Source: Kitasatospora sp. MAA19
GTDB lineage: Bacteria; Actinomycetota; Actinomycetes; Streptomycetales; Streptomycetaceae
Length of the DNA: 50,549 nucleotides
Direction: 5' to 3'
Assembly (NCBI RefSeq): GCF_029894125.1
Contig: NZ_JARXYZ010000048.1
Coordinates: 1 to 50,549, forward strand
In this document: piece by piece, positions 16,571-25,442 of the stretch
Position numbering within the stretch: position 1 is the first letter of the stretch
Layout: every line of letters begins with the position of its first letter
The notes under the pieces: generated by a model
Told to the model about the DNA's origin: nothing
What the model saw: the letters and a program-made list of their open reading frames with translations, nothing else
Databases searched by the model: none
Position numbers and translations under genes: made by a program

Positions 16571-19375
16571 ATGACACCTACAAGTGATCAAATGGGCGGC
16601 TCCGCGCGCGGGCCGGGTCGGCGGCGGTCGGGTTTGCCCGGCCGCCGTGTCGTGGGGCGCGTCACGGTGCTCGCGCTGGGGATCGGCAGTTGCTCGCTCG
16701 CGGCGGCTCCGGCGGCGTTTCCGCAGGCGGGTGACGGGTCGGTGACGGTCCGGGTGGTGCGGGCGGTGGATGCGAGTGGGGTGTGGACGCCTGCGCTGGA
16801 GCCGGGTATCGCGGGTGTGCGGGTGACGCTCTCGGATGACGCCGGTGTCGGGATCGAGGGGGTGACGGCTGCGGATGGGACGGTGACGTTGGCGCCGGCC
16901 GTGGCGAAGCCCTCCGGTGGTAGGTACCGGGTGCAGGTGGTGAATCCGAAGCCGGGTGTGTTGTTCCCGGCGTTCGCCTCGCGGCAGGGGCTGGACGGTG
17001 CGCCGAACCAGCTGAGCAGTAACGAGGAGTTCGTCGACCTGTCCGGTGGCAAGAACGTGGCGTACACCACGGGGTTGTGGAGCCCGGGTGACTACTGTCA
17101 GAAGAACGCGACGCTGGTGACGACCTGTCAGCCGGCCACGCGTGAGGGCGGGGGTCAGCGCACGCTGGTGTCGTTCCCGTACAGTGCGCGCGGGCAGGAC
17201 GGCGTGGACGTGAACGCGACGAGTATCGCCTCGGATGCCGAGACGGGCACGTTGTTCGGTATCGCGTGGAACAAGGCGGATCGGCGGGTGTTCTCCTCGG
17301 CGATGGCGAAGCGGACCACCGATTACGGTCCGGGTGGTGCGGGCGGGATCTATGTGACGGATCCCGCGCAGAAGAAGACGACGTTGTTCGCCACGGTGCC
17401 GGACGCGGGGGCGACGGTCCACGGCGGCGGCACGGACGACGCGTTCCTCGATGTGCCGGGGCGGGAGAGTCTGGGCGGTATCAAGGTCACCGATGACGGC
17501 AGGGACCTGTTCGTCGTCAACCTCAACGACCGCAAGCTCTACCGCTACGACGCCACCGTGCCCACCGCGGCGGCGCCGAAGGCCTCCTACCCGATCCCGG
17601 ATCCGGGGTGTCCGACGGCGGGGGACTGGCGCCCGTTCGGCCTGGGCCTGCAGGACGCCACCGGCTACCTCGGCGGGGTGTGCTCCGGCCAGTCCACCGG
17701 CAAGCTCACGGACCTGCGCGCCGTGGTCCTGCCGTTCGACCTGGCCACGGGCGTGTTCGGCAAGGCGGTGCTGGACCAGCCGCTGGACTACCCGCGTCAG
17801 TCCACCGTCGGCTCGGGCCCGTGTGACGGGGCGGGCTGGTTCCCGTGGACGAGCACGTATCCGGACGCGCAGAACGGCCGCCCGTGCGGCAACGCGACCA
17901 TCGCCCAGCCCGAACCGGAGCTCGGCGAGATCGGCTTCGAGACCGACGGCTCGATGCTGGTGTCCTTCCGCGACCGCTTCGGCGACCGCGCGCCGGCCTC
18001 GCCCGCGCCGAACTCGGTGGCGGTCGTGATGTCCGGTGGTGATCTGAACAAGGCGTGCCCGGTGAACGGCGTCTTCGTGCTGGACACCAACAACGGTTGC
18101 GGGCTGTCCCCGCGGGGGACGCGGTTCTTCGACACCACCTGGGGCGGTCACCGCAACACGGCGTTCGCGGGGATGGCGTTGTCCAAGGTGGAGAACACCA
18201 TCGCGACGTCCGCTTTCGACCCCAACCACACCGCTCTCGGCTACGGCACGTCCTTCCTCCAGCGGCGTGACGGCACGCAGGACCCGAAGTTCGGTCTGCG
18301 GCTCAACCCGGCGGGGACGATCGCCCCGTTCGGCAAGGGTGCCTCGATGGGTGATCTGGAGGTGCTGTGTGACCAGGCGCCGCTGCAGATCGGCAACCGG
18401 GTCTGGTACGACCCCGAACGCAAGGGCATCCAGAACCCGGGCCAGAAACCCGTCCCGGGTGCGACCGTGAACCTGTACGACGAGTCGGGCAAGCTGGTGG
18501 GCACGACGAAGACGACGGCGCGCGGCGAGTACTACTTCGACGACTCCGACGTCACCGGCGGCCTCAAACCCCACACCAAGTACACGATCAGGCTCGACAA
18601 CCCGGCCGACTACGCCAAGGGCGGGCCGCTGTACCAGTGGGTGCCCACCGAACACGACATCGGCGACAACCACTTCATCGACTCCAAGGGCACCGTCCCC
18701 ACCGGCGGGACGTACCCCGAACGGGCACTGACCACCGGCGGACCGGGCGAGAACGACCACACCTACGACTTCGGATTCCGCCAACAGGAAGGCGCACTGC
18801 GCCTGGTCAAACACGACCAGGACGGCAAGCCGCTGGCGGGGGCGACGTTCCAGCTGTGGCACGAGACGAACGGCACCGACGGGCTGCAGCCCACCGGTGA
18901 CAAGCCCGATACGGCGGTGGGGAGTCCGTGCACGACCGGGGCCGACGGCCTGTGTCAGGGTGCGGGTCTGCCGGGGACGTACTACTGGCAGGAAGTCAGC
19001 CCGCCCACGGGTTACGCGGCCCCGGACACCACGGTGTTCGGCCCGCTGGTTCTGACCCCGGACAACCTCACGGACGGCGTCTCGGTGACGGCGGTCAACC
19101 GACTCCTGCCCACCCCGTCGCCGACCCCGACACCCACTCCCACTCCCACTCCCACCCCCACACCGACGACGCCGGCCGTGACGCCGACGCCGCAGAGCCC
19201 GCCGGACACGCCTGCGGCGCCGACCGTACCGGCTCCGCCGCAGGCCCCGCCCGGCTCGCACCTGCCGAACACCGGTACGGGCCCGCTCGCACCGATGGCC
19301 CTTGCCGCCGTGGCGCTCACGGCGCTCGGTGGGGCGCTCGTCCTGGTGCGCAGGCGTAGGGCCCGACACCGGTAG
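16571..19375 (+). CDS. LPNTG-anchored surface protein with SdrD-B and SpaA-like domains
   Basis: Large cell-wall protein of 934 aa. Residues 1-50 form a signal peptide with an Arg-rich start. About 50-600 is a beta-rich domain with propeller-like motifs, about 603-735 an SdrD B-like repeat (IGNRVWYDPERKGIQNPG), about 740-850 a SpaA/Cna-B domain (LRLVKHDQDGKPLAGATFQL), then a TP-repeat stalk. The C-terminus has LPNTG at 898-902, a hydrophobic helix and a positive tail RRRRARHR: a complete sortase signal. Streptomyces substrates usually carry LAXTG, so LPNTG points to a housekeeping-type or class-specific sortase. Codon style shifts from GGT/GAT-rich before about 17500 to GGC/GAC-rich after it, hinting at a mosaic origin. 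The ATG has GAGAGTGGG just upstream. Role: probably adhesion or surface display. Confidence 0.88.
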   Translation: MTPTSDQMGGSARGPGRRRSGLPGRRVVGRVTVLALGIGSCSLAAAPAAFPQAGDGSVTVRVVRAVDASGVWTPALEPGIAGVRVTLSDDAGVGIEGVTAADGTVTLAPAVAKPSGGRYRVQVVNPKPGVLFPAFASRQGLDGAPNQLSSNEEFVDLSGGKNVAYTTGLWSPGDYCQKNATLVTTCQPATREGGGQRTLVSFPYSARGQDGVDVNATSIASDAETGTLFGIAWNKADRRVFSSAMAKRTTDYGPGGAGGIYVTDPAQKKTTLFATVPDAGATVHGGGTDDAFLDVPGRESLGGIKVTDDGRDLFVVNLNDRKLYRYDATVPTAAAPKASYPIPDPGCPTAGDWRPFGLGLQDATGYLGGVCSGQSTGKLTDLRAVVLPFDLATGVFGKAVLDQPLDYPRQSTVGSGPCDGAGWFPWTSTYPDAQNGRPCGNATIAQPEPELGEIGFETDGSMLVSFRDRFGDRAPASPAPNSVAVVMSGGDLNKACPVNGVFVLDTNNGCGLSPRGTRFFDTTWGGHRNTAFAGMALSKVENTIATSAFDPNHTALGYGTSFLQRRDGTQDPKFGLRLNPAGTIAPFGKGASMGDLEVLCDQAPLQIGNRVWYDPERKGIQNPGQKPVPGATVNLYDESGKLVGTTKTTARGEYYFDDSDVTGGLKPHTKYTIRLDNPADYAKGGPLYQWVPTEHDIGDNHFIDSKGTVPTGGTYPERALTTGGPGENDHTYDFGFRQQEGALRLVKHDQDGKPLAGATFQLWHETNGTDGLQPTGDKPDTAVGSPCTTGADGLCQGAGLPGTYYWQEVSPPTGYAAPDTTVFGPLVLTPDNLTDGVSVTAVNRLLPTPSPTPTPTPTPTPTPTPTTPAVTPTPQSPPDTPAAPTVPAPPQAPPGSHLPNTGTGPLAPMALAAVALTALGGALVLVRRRRARHR

Positions 19376-19427
19376 CATCCGGGCCACGGCGGCCGGCGCT
19401 CGACGCGCCGACTGCCGGTAGGGCGGA

Positions 19428-19469
19428 TCGGGCGGGTTCGCGGACCATCGGGTCCGCGAACCCGCCCGA
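19428..19469 (+). terminator. Terminator of the surface-protein gene
   Basis: Perfect 19-bp stem (19428-19446 with 19451-19469) and ATCG loop, located 53 bp after the surface-protein stop and before the next gene's ribosome site. It should separate the two transcription units. Confidence 0.9.
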
Positions 19470-19500
19470 GTGTTTGACCGACGTGAGAGAAGGCATCTTC

Positions 19501-20295
19501 ATGGCCCGGAAGAAGACCGGCGGCCGTACGCCGCATCGGACCTTCTGGTTCAGGACACTGCTGGCGGTCGCGGTGTGCGGGACCGCGGCGGGTGGCCTGG
19601 CCGTCTACCAGACCGTCTCCGACGGCACCACGAGCCGGGCGGTGACGGTTGACGAAGCGTCCCGCATCGCGATCTCGCGCCTGAACCTGTATCAGGCGAG
19701 CCCGGCGAGGGTGACCCTCACCGCCGCCGAGGGCGGTGGCGTGGTGGTGCGGGTGGAGGGGATCGTGGACTACCGCACTCACCGCGCGGTGGGCAGCTAC
19801 CGGGTCACCGGGGCCGCCGGTGACCTCGACCACGGCCTGATCGTCTGGGACGGCGACGGCCTGGGACTGGCGCCGAAGGCGGATGGCGCCGGCGGCCCGC
19901 CGTGGCAGCAGGCCGAGCACGTTCCCCGCTCGGGCTGGTCACCGCGCGCCTACACCGCGGACCCGCTGGACTCCGGACTCCGGCTGCTGATCCAACTCGG
20001 CGCGGACCGGCCCGACAACCCGCTGCTGCTCGCCCAGTCCGGGCCGCGATGGCTGGGCCGCGACCGGATCGACGGTCGGAGCTACGACAGGTTCTCCGGT
20101 CCGCGCTCCGGCGACGCGGCGCACGGGGCGGGGGCCGACGGCGAGTTGTCGCCGCTGACTTACTGGATCGACGGCGACGGCGGTCTGCGGCGGGTGACGA
20201 TGCGGATGCCCGGCCTGGGCACGCCGACGACCGTCGAGATCACCGGGCGGGACGACGGCGCGAAACTGCCCGAAGCTCCCTGGGTCGCCGGCTGA
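19501..20295 (+). CDS. Membrane-anchored or secreted protein of unknown function
   Basis: Protein of 264 aa. A basic start (MARKKTGGRTPHR) leads to one hydrophobic segment at about 17-38, so the rest is extracytoplasmic. The remainder is beta-rich with no motif I recognise; it contains strands such as VTLTAAEGGGVVVRVEGIVDY and a C-terminal RRVTMRMPGLG. The overall plan resembles actinobacterial lipoprotein-like carriers (LppX/LprG-type cradle), but there is no lipobox and I would not assign that. I chose the ATG at 19501, preceded by GAGAGAAGG; an in-frame ATG at 19474 is less well placed. It follows the surface protein in the same direction but behind a strong terminator. Confidence 0.75.
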   Translation: MARKKTGGRTPHRTFWFRTLLAVAVCGTAAGGLAVYQTVSDGTTSRAVTVDEASRIAISRLNLYQASPARVTLTAAEGGGVVVRVEGIVDYRTHRAVGSYRVTGAAGDLDHGLIVWDGDGLGLAPKADGAGGPPWQQAEHVPRSGWSPRAYTADPLDSGLRLLIQLGADRPDNPLLLAQSGPRWLGRDRIDGRSYDRFSGPRSGDAAHGAGADGELSPLTYWIDGDGGLRRVTMRMPGLGTPTTVEITGRDDGAKLPEAPWVAG

Positions 20296-20436
20296 CCCGG
20301 CCGCGGCCGGTGGCGGGTGCCGAAAGCGGCGTCGGCGAGGCTCCCCGGCGCCCGGTCGAGCAGTGCTTCCGATGCTTCAACCCGACCGCCGGGAGGCCTC
20401 GTCGGCGGCGACCCGCGTGCTCCGCGCCGACCGGGC

Positions 20437-21741
20437 TCAGCTCGGCTGCGGCATGGCGGCGATGTCGGTCGGCAGGGGGTAGCGGTTCGGATCGACCGGT
20501 CCGGGCAGGTCCGTCGCCGGGCGGCCGGGTGCCGCCGGGTCGGGCATCGACGGTTGGGCGGGCGGCACGGGTACGGAGCTGAACGGTGTGCCGGGTGGCG
20601 GCTGGACGGGGGCCGGCCGGCCGGCCGGGACGGCCTGGCGCGAGGTGGCGCCGCACCCGGCGAGTTCCTCCAGGCCGTTCGGGCTCTGCGTCGCGGGCGA
20701 GTTGCCGGTGAAGCAGTTGGTGGGGTCGGCCGAGGCCAGCACGAGGTCGGCGCCGTTGGCGGTGACCTGGTTGCCCTCGACGTGGTTGCCGCTCGCCGGG
20801 TGCCCGGGCGGGTCCGTGACGATGACCCCGGCCGCGCGGTTGTCCCGGACGAGGTTGCGCAGCACCTGGTTCGCGGTGCCGCCGCCGATCCCGACGCCGA
20901 TGCCGAAGCCGCCGTCGGCCTGCTCGGGCGAGTCCGCGGCGTTGTTGCCGGCGATCACGTTGCCGGCGATCACCGCGCCGTGCTGCGGGGCGAGGGCCTC
21001 CAGGTCGTTGGAGTTCACCGTCACGCCGACGCGATTGCCGACGACGCGGTTGCCGAGCACCGTCAAGTTGTCCGAGGCGTTGGTGATCTCGATGCCGACC
21101 GCGTTGCGCTCCACCGTGTTGCCGTGCACCAGCGTGTCGCAGGGCTTGCACTGGCCGACGTAGATGCCGGAATCGGCCCCGCCGGAAGCGTAGGACTCCT
21201 CGATGACGCCGCCGCGCGCGTCGAAGGCGTAGATGCCGTAGAGCCCGTTGTTGTACGCCGTCACCCGGGAGGCCCGGAAGCCCTGCACCGGTGGGAAGCG
21301 GACGGTGTCCAGCGGGTCGTAGGCCGAGCCGCCGGCGCCGCGCCGCTGCAGCTGCTCGTCGGTGACGCCGGTGAACAGGACGCCGTTGGCGAGGTAGCCG
21401 CGGACGGTGAGGTTCTCCACCACCGAGCCGGCGCCGGTGACGGTGATGCCGTTGACGAGCCGCACACCGCCGTCGAGGACCACCGCGTTCCGGTCCGTGC
21501 CGCGCACCACCACCCGTGGCACGGTGACCCGCACGCTCTCGCGGTACACACCGGGTTGGATCAGCACCGTGTCACCCTCGCGGGCGATGTCCACCGCCTC
21601 CTGCACCGTGTGGAAGTCCTCCGGTACACGAAGGACGCTCCCGGCCGGATGCCGTGTGCCGGACGGCTTCGAATCCGTCGACGAGCAACCCGTGGCCGCC
21701 ACCGCGACCAGGGCGACCAGCACCGACAGGTATCGCGGCAC
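20437..21741 (-). CDS. Right-handed beta-helix (NosD-like) lipoprotein
   Basis: Secreted protein with a lipoprotein signal: from the GTG at 21741 it reads MPRYLSVLVALVAVAATGC, with Cys19 as the likely lipidated residue. The body (from about residue 30) opens like pectate-lyase-fold proteins (VPEDFHTVQEAVDIAREGDT, VLIQPGVYRESVRV) and continues with many beta-helix coils of the type NxVxxNxxGI. A Pro-rich C-terminal tail follows. Probably binds or modifies a polysaccharide at the cell surface; catalytic residues cannot be assigned. An alternative in-frame ATG at 21810 would overlap the divergent gene's start codon by 2 bp, so I prefer 21741, though neither start has a good ribosome site. Confidence 0.85.
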   Translation of the reverse strand: MPRYLSVLVALVAVAATGCSSTDSKPSGTRHPAGSVLRVPEDFHTVQEAVDIAREGDTVLIQPGVYRESVRVTVPRVVVRGTDRNAVVLDGGVRLVNGITVTGAGSVVENLTVRGYLANGVLFTGVTDEQLQRRGAGGSAYDPLDTVRFPPVQGFRASRVTAYNNGLYGIYAFDARGGVIEESYASGGADSGIYVGQCKPCDTLVHGNTVERNAVGIEITNASDNLTVLGNRVVGNRVGVTVNSNDLEALAPQHGAVIAGNVIAGNNAADSPEQADGGFGIGVGIGGGTANQVLRNLVRDNRAAGVIVTDPPGHPASGNHVEGNQVTANGADLVLASADPTNCFTGNSPATQSPNGLEELAGCGATSRQAVPAGRPAPVQPPPGTPFSSVPVPPAQPSMPDPAAPGRPATDLPGPVDPNRYPLPTDIAAMPQPS

Positions 21742-21808
21742 CGTCGCCCGGAACGCTCCGGACCGGGCGGCCCGATGAGGTGACAGGCCATGAGGAGAGG
21801 GGATTTGC

Positions 21809-23056
21809 ATGACAGGTGTTCTATCGTCTCCAATATCGGCCATGCACACCGAACCGGGAAAACCGCAGGAGCCGGCCCGACCTGCCGCGACCGGTTTGGG
21901 ACGCAGGGCCGTGCTCGCGGCCGGAGCGGTCCTGGCCGCCGGGATCGGCGCGGCGGCGGAGGCGGTGACGAGCAACATCCTCTCACCGGACGGCGGTTCG
22001 CCTGCCGGTGCACCGCCGCCGCCCGCGTCGGCGATCCCCTTCCACGGGCCCCGGCAGGCCGGTGTGACGGAACCTCAACTGCCCTCCGCGCAGCTGCTGT
22101 CCTTCGACCTCCCGCCGACCACCGCCGCCGCGGACCGGGAGGCCCTGCGCGCCGTCCTCGACGCGCTGACCCGAACGCTCTCCACCGCGGCCGCCGGCAC
22201 GCTGCCCGACTCGCGCCTGCGGACCGGCGCCCCGACCCGGCTCGCCTCCCTGGTCGGTGTGGGCCCCCAACTCGCCTCCCGGCTCGGCCTGAACGTGCCC
22301 GCCGAACTGGCCGACCTGCCGCCGTACCCCGGCGATCGCCTCGACCCGACCCGCAGCCACGGCGATCTGCTGGTCCACCTGTGCGCCGCCGACCGCTGGA
22401 CGCTGACCGTCGTCGCCGAACTGGCCACCACCGCCGCGAAGACCGCCGGCATCGTCCCCCGCTGGACCCAGTCCGGCTTCCTGCCCCACGCACTCCCGGG
22501 CGTCACGCCGCGAAACCTGTTCGGGTTCAAGGACGGCACCGCCAACCCCGACGACGCGGCCGCCCAGCAGTGGGTCTGGGGCCCGCCGGGGCCGCACGAG
22601 AACGGGACCATCCTGGTCTACCGCAGAATCCGCATGGACACCGGCGGCTTCGCGGCACTCCCCGAGGACCGGCAGAACCTGGTGATCGGCCGCCGGGCCG
22701 GCGACGGCGTCCCGCTCACCGGCACGGCCGAGCACGACGACCCGGACATCTACGCCAAACACCCGGACGGCTCCTACATCATCCCCGCGACCTCCCACGT
22801 CCGGCTCAGCAGCCCCCGCCTCGACGGCGGCGCCCGCATGCTCCGCCGCAGCTACAGCTACGACGACGGCCTGAACGACCGCGGCCTGCTGTTCTGCGCC
22901 TTCATGCGCGACCCCGCCCTGTTCACCCGCGTCCAGAACCGCCTGACCGAACGCGACGCGCTGGCCCCGTTCATCGAGCACCAGGCGTCAGCCGTGGCCT
23001 ACGTGCTCCCCGGCGCCGCACCGGGCGGGACGCTCGGCGAACAGCTCTGGACGTGA
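21809..23056 (+). CDS. Tat-exported DyP-type haem peroxidase
   Basis: Protein of 415 aa. A twin-arginine signal (LGRRAVLAAGAVLAAG, arginines 32-33) precedes a ferredoxin-like peroxidase domain. The DyP signature GFKDGTANP is at 239-247 with catalytic Asp242, and a candidate proximal haem His lies in TSHVRLSSP near residue 330. DyP enzymes use H2O2 to oxidise dyes, phenols or lignin-like compounds; Tat-exported ones are often EfeB/A-type, involved in haem or iron handling. No efeU/efeO partners are visible nearby, so a stand-alone oxidative role is equally likely. The ATG has a strong GGAGAGGGG site. Divergent from the beta-helix lipoprotein, convergent with the dehydratase gene. Confidence 0.92.
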   Translation: MTGVLSSPISAMHTEPGKPQEPARPAATGLGRRAVLAAGAVLAAGIGAAAEAVTSNILSPDGGSPAGAPPPPASAIPFHGPRQAGVTEPQLPSAQLLSFDLPPTTAAADREALRAVLDALTRTLSTAAAGTLPDSRLRTGAPTRLASLVGVGPQLASRLGLNVPAELADLPPYPGDRLDPTRSHGDLLVHLCAADRWTLTVVAELATTAAKTAGIVPRWTQSGFLPHALPGVTPRNLFGFKDGTANPDDAAAQQWVWGPPGPHENGTILVYRRIRMDTGGFAALPEDRQNLVIGRRAGDGVPLTGTAEHDDPDIYAKHPDGSYIIPATSHVRLSSPRLDGGARMLRRSYSYDDGLNDRGLLFCAFMRDPALFTRVQNRLTERDALAPFIEHQASAVAYVLPGAAPGGTLGEQLWT

Positions 23057-23060
23057 AGCC

Positions 23061-23077
23061 CCGCACCCGCGGTGCGG
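23061..23077. terminator. Short hairpin between convergent genes
   Basis: CCGCACC-CGC-GGTGCGG forms a 7-bp stem four bases after the DyP stop, between two convergent genes, and could terminate transcription from both sides. It is short for a terminator. Confidence 0.5.
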
Positions 23078-23100
23078 CCCGGCGTGCCGCAGCGGGGGCG

Positions 23101-24138
23101 TCAGACCTGGTAGCGGTCCGGGGCGAAGAGGTGCAGGTGGGCGGCGATCCAGTCGGAGGTGCGGCGCAGGCCCTCGTCCAGGCCCACCTGCGGCTGCCAG
23201 CCGGCCAGGTCGCGGGCCTTGCGGTTGTCGGAGAGGAGGCGCTCGACCTCGCTGCCGCCGGGGCGCAGCCGGGTCGGGTCGACCACGATCTCGGCCTCCC
23301 GGCCGGAGGCGACGATCAGGGCCTTGGCCAGGTCGCCGATCGACACCTCGGTGCCGGTGCCGAGGTTGACGACCTCGCCGAGCGTGCGGTCGGCGCGGGC
23401 GATGGCCAGGAAGCCTTCCGCGGTGTCGGTCGCGTAGGTGAAGTCCCGGGTGGGGGTCGTCGATCCGAGCCTGATCTCCGAGGCCCCGGAGTGGAGTTGG
23501 GCGAGCACGGTGGGGATCACGGCGCGGGCCGACTGGCGCGGGCCGTAGGTGTTGAACGGGCGGACCACCGAGACCGGCAGCTCGAAGGCGTGCCAGTAGG
23601 AGAGCGCCAGCATGTCCGCGCCGATCTTCGAGGCGGAGTACGGGGACTGCGGCTGGAGCGGGTGCCGTTCGTCGATCGGCGCGGTGATCGCCGTCCCGTA
23701 CACCTCGCTGGTGGAGGTGTGCACCAGGCGGGCGCCGTGGCGCAGGCAGGCGGCGGCGACGTTCTGGGTGCCCGCGACGTTGGTCTGCACGTAGGCCTCG
23801 GGGGCCTGGTAGCTGTAGGGGATGCCGATCAGCGCGGCGAGGTGGAAGACGGTGTCGCAGCCGGCGACGGCGTCCAGGACCCGGCCGGCGTCCCGGACGT
23901 CGCCGGCGAGCATCCCCACCGGGCCGTCGGGGTCGGTGAGGTAGTGGGCCAGGTAGCCGCGCTCGGCGTACGGCTTGTAGTGCACCAGGGCCCGGACGCG
24001 GGCGCCGCGGGCTACCAGCAGGTCGACCAGGGTGCTGCCGATGAAGCCCTCGGCGCCGGTGACCAGGACGGTTCGGCCGGTCCAGTCCCGGTTCGGGGCG
24101 GGGGTGGTCGGGGCGGAGAGGGTGTTCGGGTCGGTCAT
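23101..24138 (-). CDS. Extended SDR sugar-nucleotide 4,6-dehydratase/epimerase
   Basis: NAD-dependent sugar-nucleotide enzyme of 345 aa. The Rossmann motif GAEGFIG is at 28-34, STSEVYG at 142-148, and the catalytic YxxxK is Tyr167/Lys171. The sequence resembles the GDP-mannose/UDP-GlcNAc 4,6-dehydratase branch (PFNTYGPRQSARAVIP; TRDFTYATDTAEGF). It probably makes a 4-keto-6-deoxy or epimerised UDP-sugar. The ATG at 24138 is preceded by CGGAGGACC. It lies 26 bp after the MurG-like gene on the same strand, so the two form one operon; a modified sugar nucleotide for the neighbouring transferase is a natural reading. Exact substrate unknown. Confidence 0.88.
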   Translation of the reverse strand: MTDPNTLSAPTTPAPNRDWTGRTVLVTGAEGFIGSTLVDLLVARGARVRALVHYKPYAERGYLAHYLTDPDGPVGMLAGDVRDAGRVLDAVAGCDTVFHLAALIGIPYSYQAPEAYVQTNVAGTQNVAAACLRHGARLVHTSTSEVYGTAITAPIDERHPLQPQSPYSASKIGADMLALSYWHAFELPVSVVRPFNTYGPRQSARAVIPTVLAQLHSGASEIRLGSTTPTRDFTYATDTAEGFLAIARADRTLGEVVNLGTGTEVSIGDLAKALIVASGREAEIVVDPTRLRPGGSEVERLLSDNRKARDLAGWQPQVGLDEGLRRTSDWIAAHLHLFAPDRYQV

Positions 24139-24164
24139 GAGGTCCTCCGTGGGGGAGTCGGTGG

Positions 24165-25379
24165 TCAGCGGTCGAAGGGGGCGGGGGCGAGGGCGGGGGA
24201 GGTGACGGCGGGCGGCTCGGGCGCCGGGGCCCGGCCGATGACGCGGAGCACCTTGGCGGCCAGCAGGTCGGCGGCGCGTGCGTGGTCGCCCGGCTCGGCC
24301 GCCCGGGCCATCGCGGCCAGCCGGGCCGGGTCGGCGAGCAGGGGTTCCACCAGTGCGGCCAGCCGCTCGCCGGTGCACTCGCCGTCCGGCAGCAGCAGAC
24401 CGGCGCCGGTGTCGGAGAGGACGCGCGCGTTGTGGGTCTGGTGGTCGTGCGGCGCGTGCGGGTAGGGCACCAGCACGGCGGGCATCCGTACGCTGGAGAG
24501 TTCGGCGACGGTGGCCGCGCCGGCCCGGCACACCATCAGGTCGGCCGCCGCGTAGACCAGGTCCATCCGGTCCAGGTAGGAGACGGCGCGCGCCATCGGG
24601 TTGCCGGCCAGTGCGGCGCGGACCTCCTCCAGTGCGGCCGGGCCGGTCTTGATCAGCAGCTGCCGGTCGGTGCGGTGCCGCCAGCGTGCGGCCAGTGCGA
24701 CGGCGGCCGCGGTGAGCCGGGCGGCGCCGAGGCTGCCGCCGTTGAAGACCAGTAGCCGGGCGCCGTCCGGGACTTCGAGCTGCCGGCGGGCCTCGGCGCG
24801 CAGCGCGGCCCGGTCGAGCCGGGCGACGGCGCCGACCAGCGGCATCCCGACGGTCTGCGCCGACCGGCCGGCGGGCAGGTGCTCGCGGGTGCGGTCGAAG
24901 GCGAGCGCGATGTGCGGGGTGAGCCGGGCGGCGAAGCGGTTGGCCCGCCCGGGCACCGCGTTCGACTCGTGCACCACGCTCGGCAGCCCGGCCAGCCGGG
25001 CGCCGACGATCGCCGGTGCGCTCGGATAGCCGCCCATACCGACCGCCACCTGCGCGCCCTGGGCCCGCAGGATCTCCCGGCACTGCCCGCCGGAGCGCAG
25101 CAGCGCCGCGGGCAGCAGGTAGCGGCGCGGGCCGAGGGAGGCGTCGAAGGGGATCATGTCGACGGTGTGCAGCCGGTAGCCGGCCTCCGGGATCAGGGTG
25201 GTCTCCAGGCCGCGTTCGGTGCCCACGAAGGAGATCACGGCCCGGGGGTCGGCTCGGCGCAGTGCCTCGGCCAGCGCGAGGCCCGGGTAGATGTGTCCGC
25301 CGGTGCCGCCGGCGCCGATCACCACCGACAGGGGACGGTCGGGATCGTGGTTGCCGTGGTTGCCGTGTTCTGTCCGCAT
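24165..25379 (-). CDS. murG: MurG-like UDP-GlcNAc:undecaprenyl-PP-MurNAc GlcNAc transferase paralogue
   Basis: Glycosyltransferase family 28 protein of 404 aa, slightly longer than usual MurG (about 360) because of N- and C-terminal tails. The signature motifs are present: GGTGGHIYPG at 24-33, VGMGGYPSAP, VHESNAVPGRANR, FNGGSLGA, and CRAGAATVAE with a downstream DHQTHNA (UDP-GlcNAc site). MurG turns lipid I into lipid II on the inner membrane face. The essential murG normally lies in the dcw cluster; none of those genes is here, so this is probably a second copy. Its operon with a sugar dehydratase, divergent from a two-component system, suggests altered or stress-induced lipid II. No strong ribosome site is seen before the chosen ATG. 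Confidence 0.85.
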   Translation of the reverse strand: MRTEHGNHGNHDPDRPLSVVIGAGGTGGHIYPGLALAEALRRADPRAVISFVGTERGLETTLIPEAGYRLHTVDMIPFDASLGPRRYLLPAALLRSGGQCREILRAQGAQVAVGMGGYPSAPAIVGARLAGLPSVVHESNAVPGRANRFAARLTPHIALAFDRTREHLPAGRSAQTVGMPLVGAVARLDRAALRAEARRQLEVPDGARLLVFNGGSLGAARLTAAAVALAARWRHRTDRQLLIKTGPAALEEVRAALAGNPMARAVSYLDRMDLVYAAADLMVCRAGAATVAELSSVRMPAVLVPYPHAPHDHQTHNARVLSDTGAGLLLPDGECTGERLAALVEPLLADPARLAAMARAAEPGDHARAADLLAAKVLRVIGRAPAPEPPAVTSPALAPAPFDR

Positions 25380-25412
25380 GCCGTCGAGCCTGCCGAGGCC
25401 GTCTAAGAGACT

Positions 25413-25431
25413 TCTCAGAGTCGTTTTGAGA
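25413..25431 (+). promoter_or_regulatory. Candidate OmpR-type operator in the murG-like/regulator gap
   Basis: The 63-bp divergent gap contains TCTCA-N9-TGAGA (25413-25417 and 25427-25431), with a related GAGACTTCTC just upstream. It sits 12 bp before the response-regulator start and is well placed for autoregulation and for control of the divergent murG-like operon by the regulator at 25443. This is inference from position. Confidence 0.4.
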
Positions 25432-25442
25432 GGGTTGTCGGT

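Noticed and set aside
16382..19387. 1001-codon minus-strand frame opposite the surface-protein gene
   Set aside because: The translation is Arg/His-rich without recognisable domains; the forward frame has a signal peptide, known domains and a sortase signal.
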